From contig JAMFSY010000051.1 of the NCBI GenBank assembly GCA_026225555.1, positions 1-64,000 on the forward strand: DNA of 64,000 nt, written 5' to 3'. The position numbers and the translations under genes are program-made. This DNA comes from Methylacidiphilales bacterium. Lineage in GTDB: Bacteria; Verrucomicrobiota; Verrucomicrobiia; Methylacidiphilales; UBA1321. Every line of letters begins with the position of its first letter. The first letter of the stretch is position 1. The notes under the pieces were generated by a model. That model ran no database searches. It was not told where the DNA came from and worked only from the letters and a program-made list of their open reading frames with translations. This document shows, piece by piece, positions 50,964 through 59,023 of this stretch.

Positions 50964-51895
50964 CAGGGCTTGATCGCGTTCTGTTGCGCAATCTGCTCAG
51001 TGATCTGCATCGCAATATCGAGCGCGACGGCGCCCTGGCGGCCATCGACGCGCGGCGACTGGCGCGAGCGCACGCAATCGACGAAGGCGGAGAGTTCGAG
51101 CTTGAGCGGCTCGTCCTTCTCGACCTTGATGTTCTCCTTCACGATCTGCGTATCGACCTTGCGATAAATCACGCCGCTCTGATCGAAATAATCGAGTGAG
51201 AGATAAGCGTCGTCCTGGAAGACGCGGATCTTGCGCATCTTCTCAAAGCTGATCCGGCTCGTGGTCAGGTTCGCCACGCAGCCGTTTTCGAAACGGATGC
51301 GCGCGTTGGCGATGTCCTCGCCCTTGCTCAGGACGGGCGTGCCGACGGAATCGATGCTCTGGATGGGCGAGCGCACCAGGTGGAGCACGACGTCGATGTC
51401 GTGAATCATCAAATCGAGAACCACGCCGATATCGGTGCTGCGTCCCGGATAGGTGGAGAGCCGGTGCGCCTCGATAAACTTGGGGTGCGTGAGCTTCTCT
51501 TCCAGCGCGTTCAGCGCGGGATTGAAGCGCTCGATGTGCCCGACCTGGAGCACGAGATTCTTGGTCTGGGCGAGATCGACCAGTGCCTTGGCCTGCGCGC
51601 TATTGTCGGTGATCGGCTTCTCGATCAGCACATGCTTGCCGAGTCCGAGGAAAAGGCCGCCCAATTCATGGTGCGTGCTCGTCGGGGTGGAAATCGTCGC
51701 CGCGTCGCATTCCTCCGCCAGCGCCTGGGCGGTGCCGAACGTTTTCACGCCATGGCGCTGGGCGACCTTTTGCGCCACCTGACCATCGAGATCATAGAGT
51801 CCCACGAATTCCACGCCGGGCAGCTGCGAATAAATTCGCGCATGTTCCCGGCCGATATGTCCGACACCCACCACGCCTACTCGTACTTTGGTCAT
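50963..51895 (-). CDS. Gfo/Idh/MocA oxidoreductase of the lipid A locus
   Basis: 310 residues. The Rossmann motif VGVVGVGHIGREHARIYSQL, the EKP motif (HVLIEKPITDNSAQAKALVD) and the GHIERFNPALNAL loop are typical. LDLMIHDIDVVLHL is the substrate-binding His region. The family reduces or oxidises sugar nucleotides; the GnnA branch oxidises UDP-GlcNAc at C3 for 3-amino lipid A. Gene order lpxI - Gfo/Idh - lpxB is kept tight, with gaps of four bases or less. No GnnB-type aminotransferase is in the window. Confidence 0.92.
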   Translation of the reverse strand: MTKVRVGVVGVGHIGREHARIYSQLPGVEFVGLYDLDGQVAQKVAQRHGVKTFGTAQALAEECDAATISTPTSTHHELGGLFLGLGKHVLIEKPITDNSAQAKALVDLAQTKNLVLQVGHIERFNPALNALEEKLTHPKFIEAHRLSTYPGRSTDIGVVLDLMIHDIDVVLHLVRSPIQSIDSVGTPVLSKGEDIANARIRFENGCVANLTTSRISFEKMRKIRVFQDDAYLSLDYFDQSGVIYRKVDTQIVKENIKVEKDEPLKLELSAFVDCVRSRQSPRVDGRQGAVALDIAMQITEQIAQQNAIKP

Positions 51896-51899
51896 AAAA

Positions 51900-52739
51900 T
51901 TATTGATTCAAGAGCGATTCATCCGCCGCGAAAAGACTGATCCCCCAGCGCTCCGCCTGCTCCAGCACCAGCTTGCGATCGAGCAACAAGGTCCGCCCCG
52001 CCTCGCAGGCCACGACGCGGACAGCCGATTCCCGCGCCCGCTCCATCGTGCGCGGACCGACAACGGGAACATCGAAACGAAAATCCTGGTTCGGCTTGCT
52101 GACCTTTACCAGCACAACTTCCCCCTTCCCGAGCCGCCCGCCCCGCTCCATCGCCGCATCGGTCCCCTCGAAGGCTTCCACCGCGACGATGGTGCCTTTT
52201 TTTACCACGACGCTTTGGCCGATGTCCATGCGGCTGATTTCCTTCGCCACCCGGAAACCAAGGGCGACGTCGGCCTGTTCGCGCCGTGAAAGCTTCGGCC
52301 CCGCGATGTGTCCCGGCGCGGGCAGGCAATCCTCCAGGAAAGTCGTGGCGGGAAGCAGCTCCACACCGACTTTCTTTAATTCATCGGCAATCGCGCCAAA
52401 GATCGACTCGGCATTGCGCTCTTTTAGCTTCGCCAGCAGGAGCACCGCCTTGATATCGGGCCGGAGATCGAACAGATTTCCCGGCGTGATCTGGCCGGCC
52501 ATGATGGCCTGCGTGACTTTTTGCTCGCGGAAATAATTGCAGAGTCCGCCGAGTTGGCCGACCCGCAGACGGGTGTAGACGTCGGCCATTCCTTCCATCT
52601 CCGGCGCGGTCTCGCCGGAAAAGCCCACGACGACGAGACGCTTCACTCCCCGCGCGCGCGCGGCTTCCGCGAGCAGCACCGGGTAGCGGCCATTGCCCGC
52701 GATGATGCCGAGCGAATCAAGGGAAACAGGAGAGGTCAT
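51900..52739 (-). CDS. lpxI: UDP-2,3-diacylglucosamine pyrophosphatase LpxI
   Basis: 279 residues from MTSPVSLDSLGIIAGNGRYP. The frame stays open upstream to 53162, but this part overlaps GT2 and is not LpxI. Signatures: GNGRYPVLLAEAARARG, MAGQITPGNLFDLRPD, KEISRMDIGQSVVVKKGTIVAVEAFEGTDA and FDVPVVGPRTMERARES. It hydrolyses UDP-2,3-diacylglucosamine to lipid X, the step before LpxB. Organisms with LpxI generally lack LpxH. It is in the lnt-to-lpxB operon. Confidence 0.93.
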   Translation of the reverse strand: MTSPVSLDSLGIIAGNGRYPVLLAEAARARGVKRLVVVGFSGETAPEMEGMADVYTRLRVGQLGGLCNYFREQKVTQAIMAGQITPGNLFDLRPDIKAVLLLAKLKERNAESIFGAIADELKKVGVELLPATTFLEDCLPAPGHIAGPKLSRREQADVALGFRVAKEISRMDIGQSVVVKKGTIVAVEAFEGTDAAMERGGRLGKGEVVLVKVSKPNQDFRFDVPVVGPRTMERARESAVRVVACEAGRTLLLDRKLVLEQAERWGISLFAADESLLNQ

Positions 52740-52759
52740 GCAGGGGGGACGGGTGAAGT

Positions 52760-53479
52760 TTACTCGTCTTCCGGAAGAAGCCGGCCCTTGAACTGACGGC
52801 GGGAGAACCACAGCATGCCGAGCAGATCGATCGTCGCGCGCACCGCCCGCTTGCCCCCGGAAACCTTGCTCACACCCGCAAACCGCGCGCGGTGATTGAC
52901 CGGCATCTCCCCGATCTTGTAACCGGCGGCGAGCGTCAACGCGGGCATGAATCGATGCATCCCATTCCAGGCGGGCAATCGCTTGGCCGCCTCGCGGGTA
53001 AGAACTTTCAAGGTGCAGCCGGTATCGCTGGTATGGTCCTGCAATAAGACCGAGCGAACCGTGTTCGCGACGCGCGAGGACATCCGGCGCACCCAGGTAT
53101 CGTTTCGGTTCAGCCGCACGCCCGTCACCATGTCGAGGTCCTCCTCCACCAGTTTGCGCCAAAGCTGCGGCGCATCCATCGGGTCGTTCTGCAAATCGGC
53201 ATCCAGCAGGATGACATACTGGCCGCGCGCGGCCTGCATCCCGTAATACATGGCGGCGCTCTGCCCACTGTTGCGGCTCAGGTTGAGCCAGCGAATGACG
53301 AACGCCGGACTGGCGGGCTGGCGCGCAAACTCGTCCGTGCTGCCGTCGTTCACCAGGATGATCTCCGCGGTCCTTTCCAACATGCGCAGCATGGCGTCGA
53401 TCTCCCGGATGAGCTTGGGCAGATTCTCCGCTTCATTATAAAACGGGACGACAACGGAAAAGAAAGGTTCAGGATTCAC
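52760..53479 (-). CDS. Glycosyltransferase family 2
   Basis: 239 residues from a GTG at 53479; a TTG at 53491 adds four residues. FFSVVVPFYNEAENLPKLI, TAEIILVNDGSTDEF, LSRNSGQSAAMYYGMQAARG and ILLDADLQNDP (DxD metal motif) define a GT-A enzyme of the dolichol-phosphate mannosyltransferase/ArnC type. The C-terminal TM helices of ArnC are absent. It probably moves a sugar onto undecaprenyl phosphate for later transfer to lipid A or another surface glycan. It overlaps the end of lnt by 11 bases. Confidence 0.92.
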   Translation of the reverse strand: MNPEPFFSVVVPFYNEAENLPKLIREIDAMLRMLERTAEIILVNDGSTDEFARQPASPAFVIRWLNLSRNSGQSAAMYYGMQAARGQYVILLDADLQNDPMDAPQLWRKLVEEDLDMVTGVRLNRNDTWVRRMSSRVANTVRSVLLQDHTSDTGCTLKVLTREAAKRLPAWNGMHRFMPALTLAAGYKIGEMPVNHRARFAGVSKVSGGKRAVRATIDLLGMLWFSRRQFKGRLLPEDE

Positions 53480-55058
53480 GGGTGGGGGCAAGGCGCTGGC
53501 TCAAAAAGCGAACGGTCATCATGACGCTGACCAGAGCGGAGAGCAAGACGATCCAGTCCCCCCACGCCTCATAAAAGGTCGGGTGCGGGGGGTAAAATTG
53601 CAGGGTCCGGGCGAAGATTCCCCGCACATCGATGTCCGCCCCGGCGCTGTTGCACAGCCGGTCGGTCACCGTACCATCCTGGTTAATCTCGCACGAGACA
53701 CCGGTATTCGCGCACCGGACCATGGCCCGGTCGTGCTCCACGCAGCGGAAAACCGCCAGGTTGAGGTGTTGCCGGACGCCCCAGGTCGCGAACCAGCCGG
53801 TATACCAGCCGTCGTTCGTGATTGTGATCATAAAATCGGGATTCAATTTCACCGCCTTCGCGGGCACGGACGCCAGGGTATCCTCGAAGCAAATCAACGG
53901 CGCGAAACTGACCTTCGGGCCGGGCACCATGAAACGCTTCGGTCCCGTCCCCGGCGTGAAATCCATGCCCATTCCGACCGCCTTCCGTAGCCAGGGGAAG
54001 GTATCTCCGAAGGGCAGATATTCGCCTAAAATGACCAGCCGCGTTTTCTGGTAATACTCGTACTGATCGCCGCCTGGCGTGAAGAGATAGGCGCAGTTGT
54101 AGAGCTTGTGCTTTTCGTTATCGAAGTCCTGCGAGCCGAGCATGAAGCAGCCGTCGTATTTCTCGCAGATCCCGTGCACCGCCTCGTTCAAAGGCCGGTC
54201 CTGAAAAATGCCCTCGTCGAGGATCGCCTCCGGCCAGATGAGCAACTGGGGCTTGGCCTTGATCGCCTCGTCGGAAAGCGCCACCTCCTGCGCCAGCGCG
54301 GCGTCCTCGCTGTGCTGGAAATCAATCCACGGGCCGCCCGCATAGGCGATTTGCGGAATGTTTGGCTGGATGCAGGCGAAGCTCAGCCCCGGCCGCAACG
54401 CTTCGCCCCGATGCCGGAAAAGATGATGCGCGCCGAAGGCAAACGAAACCGCCACGATGAAAAGCGCGGCCGCAAAGGGAAACGACGCGCGGATGACCCG
54501 TTGCCGGCGAAACGTCTCCGCCATCGCGGGCAGGCTTTCCGCCCAAAGGATATTGACCGTGACCAGGATGAAGGAGATCAGCGGCACTCCGCCGAACGCC
54601 GCCAGTTGCCGGAAGACGATGCTGGTCGATTGCGACGCCCCCAGTTCATTCCAATCGAAGCCGGTGAGCAACCAGCTGCGCAGCCATTCCAGCGATACCC
54701 AGAACCCCGCGCCCGCGAGCGCCTGTACCAAAGTGGGCAGCCGTGGCAGCATTCGTGCCACTAGCAAAAACCAGAGACCCGGGTAGAGCGCCAGGTAGAG
54801 GACCAGGAAAAACGCGCCCACGGGAGTCACGTCGCTGATCCACCAAAACGTGCCGCCGAAATAAATCAGGCCGATGAGATAACCGTGGCGGATCGGTTGG
54901 CGCCGCACTCGTTCACTGCGCGTCACGACCCACCAGGCCGGGACCAGCGCAATCCAGCCGCATGTCGCGCTGGCGAAGGGCGCGAAGCTCAGAACCAGCA
55001 GCAGCCCCGCCAGGGCGCACCACCACCAACGATAAGTCTCAAACCAACGATCAGGCAC
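53469..55058 (-). CDS. lnt: Apolipoprotein N-acyltransferase
   Basis: 529 residues from a GTG start. About seven N-terminal TM segments (WWWCALAGLLLVLSFAPF and later ones) are followed by the nitrilase-like domain. The catalytic triad is visible: Glu in LLIWPEAILDEG, Lys in YQKTRLVILGEYLPFGD and Cys in APLICFEDTLA. It adds the third acyl chain to lipoproteins such as the HtrA in this window. It is the first or second gene of the run that leads to lpxB. Confidence 0.95.
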   Translation of the reverse strand: MPDRWFETYRWWWCALAGLLLVLSFAPFASATCGWIALVPAWWVVTRSERVRRQPIRHGYLIGLIYFGGTFWWISDVTPVGAFFLVLYLALYPGLWFLLVARMLPRLPTLVQALAGAGFWVSLEWLRSWLLTGFDWNELGASQSTSIVFRQLAAFGGVPLISFILVTVNILWAESLPAMAETFRRQRVIRASFPFAAALFIVAVSFAFGAHHLFRHRGEALRPGLSFACIQPNIPQIAYAGGPWIDFQHSEDAALAQEVALSDEAIKAKPQLLIWPEAILDEGIFQDRPLNEAVHGICEKYDGCFMLGSQDFDNEKHKLYNCAYLFTPGGDQYEYYQKTRLVILGEYLPFGDTFPWLRKAVGMGMDFTPGTGPKRFMVPGPKVSFAPLICFEDTLASVPAKAVKLNPDFMITITNDGWYTGWFATWGVRQHLNLAVFRCVEHDRAMVRCANTGVSCEINQDGTVTDRLCNSAGADIDVRGIFARTLQFYPPHPTFYEAWGDWIVLLSALVSVMMTVRFLSQRLAPTRES

Positions 55059-55185
55059 GCATCACCTTGCCAAGAGAAGCCGCGCGCGCCAATCGTTTCG
55101 TCCTAAAAAAGGTGGCCGTTCGCTTGAGCTGACCGATAACGCCAGGGACGGGAAGAGGCTCGCCGCCCGGGGCTTTATTCGGCAT
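55051..55185 (-). CDS. Possible small basic protein upstream of lnt
   Basis: 44 codons on the minus strand from ATG (55185) to TGA (55051-55053), overlapping the lnt GTG start by eight bases. AAAGGA lies six bases ahead of the ATG, a good ribosome site. The product, MPNKAPGGEPLPVPGVIGQL then KRTATFFRTKRLARAA, is basic with no TM. It may be a translated leader that couples to lnt. It is short, so a chance frame is possible. Confidence 0.4.
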   Translation of the reverse strand: MPNKAPGGEPLPVPGVIGQLKRTATFFRTKRLARAASLGKVMRA

Positions 55186-55207
55186 GGTCTATCCTTTGAA
55201 ATCAGCG

Positions 55208-55213
55208 TATAAT
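55208..55213 (+). promoter_or_regulatory. Perfect TATAAT -10 box, leaderless spacing
   Basis: TATAAT at 55208-55213, six bases before the ATG at 55220. No convincing -35 is found 16-18 bases upstream. It supports 55220 as the start of the VWA gene. Confidence 0.5.
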
Positions 55214-55219
55214 CATATC

Positions 55220-56143
55220 ATGCGCATGGGTCTACCCCGGATGCTGGCGATCTCGTTCGCCTTGCACTTCTGCGTGGTGCTCATCGTGGTGGGGTTCCAC
55301 CTTCACGCTTCCGCGCGGCGCGGCTCCCTCGATCCCGACCCGCTCTCGAAGACTTCGCTCGTCTTCACGGTCCGGACCAAGGCGGCGCCCGATCGTCAGT
55401 CCCTGCTTTCCGATAACCTGCGCGCCGACAGCCAGGCCCCGGCCTCGAGCGATTCGGATCCGCTCTCCCCTTTTCCCGCCATCCCTCACCCCGTGCCGCC
55501 GCCCACCCCGGCATTCGCCTTGAAGCAGGACGCCAAGGTCCACGTGCGTTGGCCGGCTGAATCACCCCTTAACCCGTCTTCCGCGCCTCACCTGAATGGC
55601 CGCGAGGGCATCGTCTTCGTGCTCGATATTTCCGGCAGCATGTACGAGGCCTACGCCGGTTCCACGCGGCTTGCCGTCGCCCGGCAGATTCTCACCCAGC
55701 GATTGCAGGCGCTCAAGAACGGCACGCCCTTCGCCATCGTCGTGTACGGGGAAACGACCCGTCGTAGCGGCCCTCTCGTGGCCGCGAGCGATGCGACTCG
55801 TGAGGCCGCCATCCAGTTCATCAATCGCGATTACGATTGTGGCGGCGGCACCGATCTTCCCGCCGGGCTCGCCTGCGCCGAGGAATTACAGATGGGCGCC
55901 GTCCTGCTCGTCACCGATGGCGATCTCAATGCGAACGCGAACGAGCTCCTGCCCAAGGTAAGCGAAATCCTTGGCGACAGCACGAGCATGACTGTTATCG
56001 GTATCAGTCCGCGCCCGAAAACGAACGCCCGGGAATTGCTCCAGGGCCTCGCCGATCAAGAGGGGGGCAGCTATCTGGTCGCGCGCAATGCTGATTCGCC
56101 CGATTTGCTGACCACGAACAAGCCCGAGGCTGCCGCGCAGTAA
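55220..56143 (+). CDS. VWA-domain protein with N-terminal membrane anchor
   Basis: 307 residues from MRMGLPRMLAISFALHFCVV; upstream ATG at 55184 is less likely because TATAAT lies between it and 55220. One TM helix (LAISFALHFCVVLIVVGFHL) is followed by a Pro/Ser-rich linker. The von Willebrand A domain starts near residue 132 with the metal site FVLDISGSMYEAY (DxSxS), GGGTDLPAG (Thr ligand) and LLVTDGDLNANAN (Asp ligand). Such domains mediate metal-dependent protein contacts. The partner is unknown. Confidence 0.85.
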   Translation: MRMGLPRMLAISFALHFCVVLIVVGFHLHASARRGSLDPDPLSKTSLVFTVRTKAAPDRQSLLSDNLRADSQAPASSDSDPLSPFPAIPHPVPPPTPAFALKQDAKVHVRWPAESPLNPSSAPHLNGREGIVFVLDISGSMYEAYAGSTRLAVARQILTQRLQALKNGTPFAIVVYGETTRRSGPLVAASDATREAAIQFINRDYDCGGGTDLPAGLACAEELQMGAVLLVTDGDLNANANELLPKVSEILGDSTSMTVIGISPRPKTNARELLQGLADQEGGSYLVARNADSPDLLTTNKPEAAAQ

Positions 56144-56210
56144 TTTTCCTCCAGCTCGAGCGAATCGAGATGCCTGGACCGTTTTTTAATTGGATTGTCG
56201 CTCTTTTTCC

Positions 56211-56293
56211 CTGTCATCCTGAGCTTGTCGAAGGATCAGTTCGGTTGCCTTTACCGAAGCGAAGCTGATCCTTCGACAAGCTCAGGATGACAG
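56211..56293. repeat. Dispersed repeat family A, copy 4
   Basis: Perfect 29-base inverted repeat, left arm 56211-56239 and right arm 56265-56293, loop of 25 bases (tcggttgcctttaccgaagc). The arms carry the same catcctgagcttgtcgaagg core as copies 2 and 3. It separates the converging VWA and GST/methyltransferase genes and may act as a two-way terminator. Confidence 0.88.
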
Positions 56294-56336
56294 ATTTTAA
56301 TGCGCCACCAGCGACGGGAACTTACCCCGATGAGAC

Positions 56337-57782
56337 TTAAATCTTCCCCGCCACCACCGTCACCCGCCGCGCGGACCAGACAATCTTCCCGTCCTCCTGC
56401 CCGATCTTGAACAGTTCGCGCACGGAAGACGGCGCCTTGGCCAGCATCTCCATCACCTTTTTCCGGTTCTCGGGCGGCGTATTCATCTCGTTGAAATACC
56501 AGTTCAATTCTGGTTGCCGGATCGACTCGACCTGCAGCCGCGTCACGGTCAGCCCCGCATCCATGCACCATTTGCGCCACACGTTCGGCGTGATGAAGCG
56601 CACGTGACTCGGATCGCGCAGACGCTCCACCGCGTTCATCCATTCATGCGCCTCCACCTGGTCGTCCGGCGCCGTTCCATCGATCACCACCAGGTAACCG
56701 TAGGTCTTCAGCACGCGCGCCGCCTCGCGGATAAAGGATTCCGGCGCGGTGAAGTGATGCGCCGCCATGCGGCATGTCACCAGGCCAAAGGAGCCGTCCG
56801 CGTAGGGGAGCTTCTCCGGCGTATGCTCGTGGAAAATGATCTCCAGCTTTTGCTCCTGGGCCACCCGCGCCGCCTCCTGCAACACGGGTAGCGAGGTGTC
56901 GCTCGCTGTCACCGCATAACCCTTTGCCGCCAGCGCAAAGGCCACGTGACCATGGCCGGTGCCGACATCGAGGGCCAGGGTATTCGCGCGCAGCTTCAAC
57001 TCCGTGACCGCCTTTTCCATGTCGGCCACGTCGGCCAGAAGAGAATTCCCACCGGTCAGGGAGAGATCGTGCTCCCCGAGTTGCATGGCATCGAGCGAAT
57101 GGCGGAAATTGCCCGCCCGCATTCTCGTGTACCAGGCTTCCAGCATGAGACAATTTCCCGGCAGTGAAGTGCAGGCCGGAAAAAGGAAATTGCCCAAGAC
57201 ACCACAAAGCGCGTAATCCGCGAACGTCGGGCGGTCTCCCGTCAGAAACGGATGCGTGCCGAGAATCTGCTCGAACGGCTGAATGGCGCGATAGAACTGA
57301 TCGATCAGCACGTTGATATTGCGCGCCCATTCGTCGAGGCAACCAGGACCGAACTTGCGTTCCTTGTGTCGCTGATGCAGGGCCCGCTCGAGATCGCTCT
57401 TCAGCCACCGGTCGCGATAGGCGTCGCAAATCTTGAAGGAAATATTTTCACATTCGTTCTCGATATAATGGGTGAGGATCTGCTGGATGCCCCAGACTTC
57501 GGGCGGGAAGAGATTCATCAACGGCGCAACTTCGGCCACATAGCGGGCCACGTCATCGCCCGAGGGACTTTTATCATAGACCACCTGACGGCTGAACAGG
57601 TCCTCGATCACCGGCACCTGATAATATTCGCCCTTCGTCAGTTTGATCACCGGCGTCGGATCGAGAATCTCCAGATTCACGACCTCGTAAGGAATGCCCG
57701 AATGACGCAGAGCCAGCTCGATGGGAATGCAAAACGGGCTGTAGGCATACTGATAAAGCCGAAGACGGGCGGGAGTGGCCAT
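56337..57782 (-). CDS. Glutathione transferase / SAM methyltransferase fusion
   Basis: 481 residues from MATPARLRLYQYAYSPFCIP, with GGAGG close upstream. Residues 1-80 are a thioredoxin-like GST N-domain (YQYAYSPFCIPIELALRHSG, VPVIED). Residues 85-230 are the helical GST C-domain (THPFLTGDRPTFADYALCG). Residues about 265-440 are a class I methyltransferase with the SAM loop LALDVGTGHGHVAFALAAKG, the acidic motif VTASDTS, and LVTCRMAAHHFTAPESFIREAARVL. The two halves normally occur on separate proteins. Substrate unknown. Confidence 0.85.
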   Translation of the reverse strand: MATPARLRLYQYAYSPFCIPIELALRHSGIPYEVVNLEILDPTPVIKLTKGEYYQVPVIEDLFSRQVVYDKSPSGDDVARYVAEVAPLMNLFPPEVWGIQQILTHYIENECENISFKICDAYRDRWLKSDLERALHQRHKERKFGPGCLDEWARNINVLIDQFYRAIQPFEQILGTHPFLTGDRPTFADYALCGVLGNFLFPACTSLPGNCLMLEAWYTRMRAGNFRHSLDAMQLGEHDLSLTGGNSLLADVADMEKAVTELKLRANTLALDVGTGHGHVAFALAAKGYAVTASDTSLPVLQEAARVAQEQKLEIIFHEHTPEKLPYADGSFGLVTCRMAAHHFTAPESFIREAARVLKTYGYLVVIDGTAPDDQVEAHEWMNAVERLRDPSHVRFITPNVWRKWCMDAGLTVTRLQVESIRQPELNWYFNEMNTPPENRKKVMEMLAKAPSSVRELFKIGQEDGKIVWSARRVTVVAGKI

Positions 57783-57879
57783 GCCTCCAAGGTAAGAACG
57801 CGCGCCCGGACTGGCAAGGCTCTCCTCCTTCAAAGGCTCGAGATGACATCCTCTCAAATAAAATCTATATTACCCCTCT

Positions 57880-58950
57880 GTGAAAAACCTCCACCCTCTC
57901 CTCCTAGACCAGAATCCCGACGAATGGGATCTTGGCGGAGGCCCCGACTATCGCCGCAAGCAGCTCACGGAATGGATCTTTCAAAAGCGCGCGGCCTCGG
58001 TTGCGGAGATGACCAACCTGCCTGCCGCGCTTCGCCAGCATTTGGAAACGGCCTACGATTTCTCCGCCCTCAAGCTGGTCAAGCTTCAAGGCTCGTCCGA
58101 CACCACGCGCAAACTTTTGTGGGAACTTCGCTCCGGCGACTACATCGAAAGCGTCCTGATCCCCGCCTCGATGGATCTTTTTGGCGAGCGCTCCGACCGC
58201 TTCACCCTCTGCGTTTCCACCCAGGTCGGTTGCGCCTACGGCTGCAAGTTCTGCGCAAGCGGGCTCGAAGGCTGGAAGCGGAATCTCACCGCGGGTGAGA
58301 TCGTCGCGCAGATCATCGAGACCGAACGCGCCACGAAAACGCGCATCAATAATCTCGTCTTCATGGGCATGGGCGAACCGCTGGCCAATTACGCCAATCT
58401 CATGCGGGCGCTTAATACCATCAACGCGCCCTGGGGTGTCGGCATCGGCGCACGGCACATCACGATTTCCACCAGCGGCCTCGCGCCGCAGATCCGCGAA
58501 CTCGCCGACCAGCCGCTGCAGATCCGCCTCGCCCTCTCGCTCCACGGCGCGACCGACGACGTGCGCGAGCAGATCATGCCGGTGAACCGCAAATATCCCC
58601 TCGCGGAACTGCTCGCCGCCTGCGCCGAGTACCAGGAAAAAAAGCGCAAGATGATGACGCTCGAATATATCCTGATCGAGAACGTCAACGACTCGCTCGA
58701 ACAGGCCACGATCCTCGGCCGCCACGCCCGCCGCCTCCACGCCAAGGTCAATCTCATCCCCTACAACACGGTCGAGGGACTGCCCTGGAAACGGCCCAGC
58801 GACCGCGTGATCGACCAATTCGCCGACGTGCTGAAAGGCGGCCATGTCACCGCCACCGTGCGTCGTGAAAAAGGCCACGATATCGACGCCGCCTGCGGCC
58901 AGTTGCGTCTGAAGCAACTGAAGGCGGACGCCGCCGAGGCGGTCGTTTAG
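57880..58950 (+). CDS. rlmN: 23S rRNA/tRNA (adenine-C2)-methyltransferase RlmN
   Basis: 356 residues from a GTG start. The radical-SAM motif CAYGCKFCAS (CxxxCxxC) lies near residue 117, with FMGMGEPLANYANLMRAL, ITISTSGLAPQIREL and LSLHGATDDVREQIMPVN. The catalytic Cys is in DIDAACGQLR near the C-terminus. It methylates C2 of A2503 in 23S rRNA and A37 in some tRNAs. It stands alone, divergent from the GST/methyltransferase gene, and needs Fe-S clusters, such as those made by the 43-48 kb locus. Confidence 0.96.
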   Translation: MKNLHPLLLDQNPDEWDLGGGPDYRRKQLTEWIFQKRAASVAEMTNLPAALRQHLETAYDFSALKLVKLQGSSDTTRKLLWELRSGDYIESVLIPASMDLFGERSDRFTLCVSTQVGCAYGCKFCASGLEGWKRNLTAGEIVAQIIETERATKTRINNLVFMGMGEPLANYANLMRALNTINAPWGVGIGARHITISTSGLAPQIRELADQPLQIRLALSLHGATDDVREQIMPVNRKYPLAELLAACAEYQEKKRKMMTLEYILIENVNDSLEQATILGRHARRLHAKVNLIPYNTVEGLPWKRPSDRVIDQFADVLKGGHVTATVRREKGHDIDAACGQLRLKQLKADAAEAVV

Positions 58951-58956
58951 GTCAAA

Positions 58957-59023
58957 GGGGTAGCTGCCGACCGCCGGGCGGCAGTGCCTTGTCCGACCGT
59001 CGCCCGGCGGTCGACGGCTACCC
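58957..59023. repeat. Intergenic inverted repeat
   Basis: Imperfect inverted repeat between converging rlmN and the EamA gene. The left arm, gggtagctgccgaccgccgg (from 58958), pairs with the right arm ending cggtcgacggctaccc. A few G/C mismatches occur. It resembles family B arms (gtagc at the edge, a GC-rich centre), but the core differs. It may terminate both transcripts. Confidence 0.6.

Noticed and set aside
51900-53162. LpxI frame extended upstream to 53162
   Set aside because: The extra 141 residues overlap the family 2 glycosyltransferase and are low-complexity shadow sequence.
2421-56293. Repeat families as CRISPR arrays
   Set aside because: Copies are single, kilobases apart and palindromic throughout, with no spacer-repeat alternation or cas genes.
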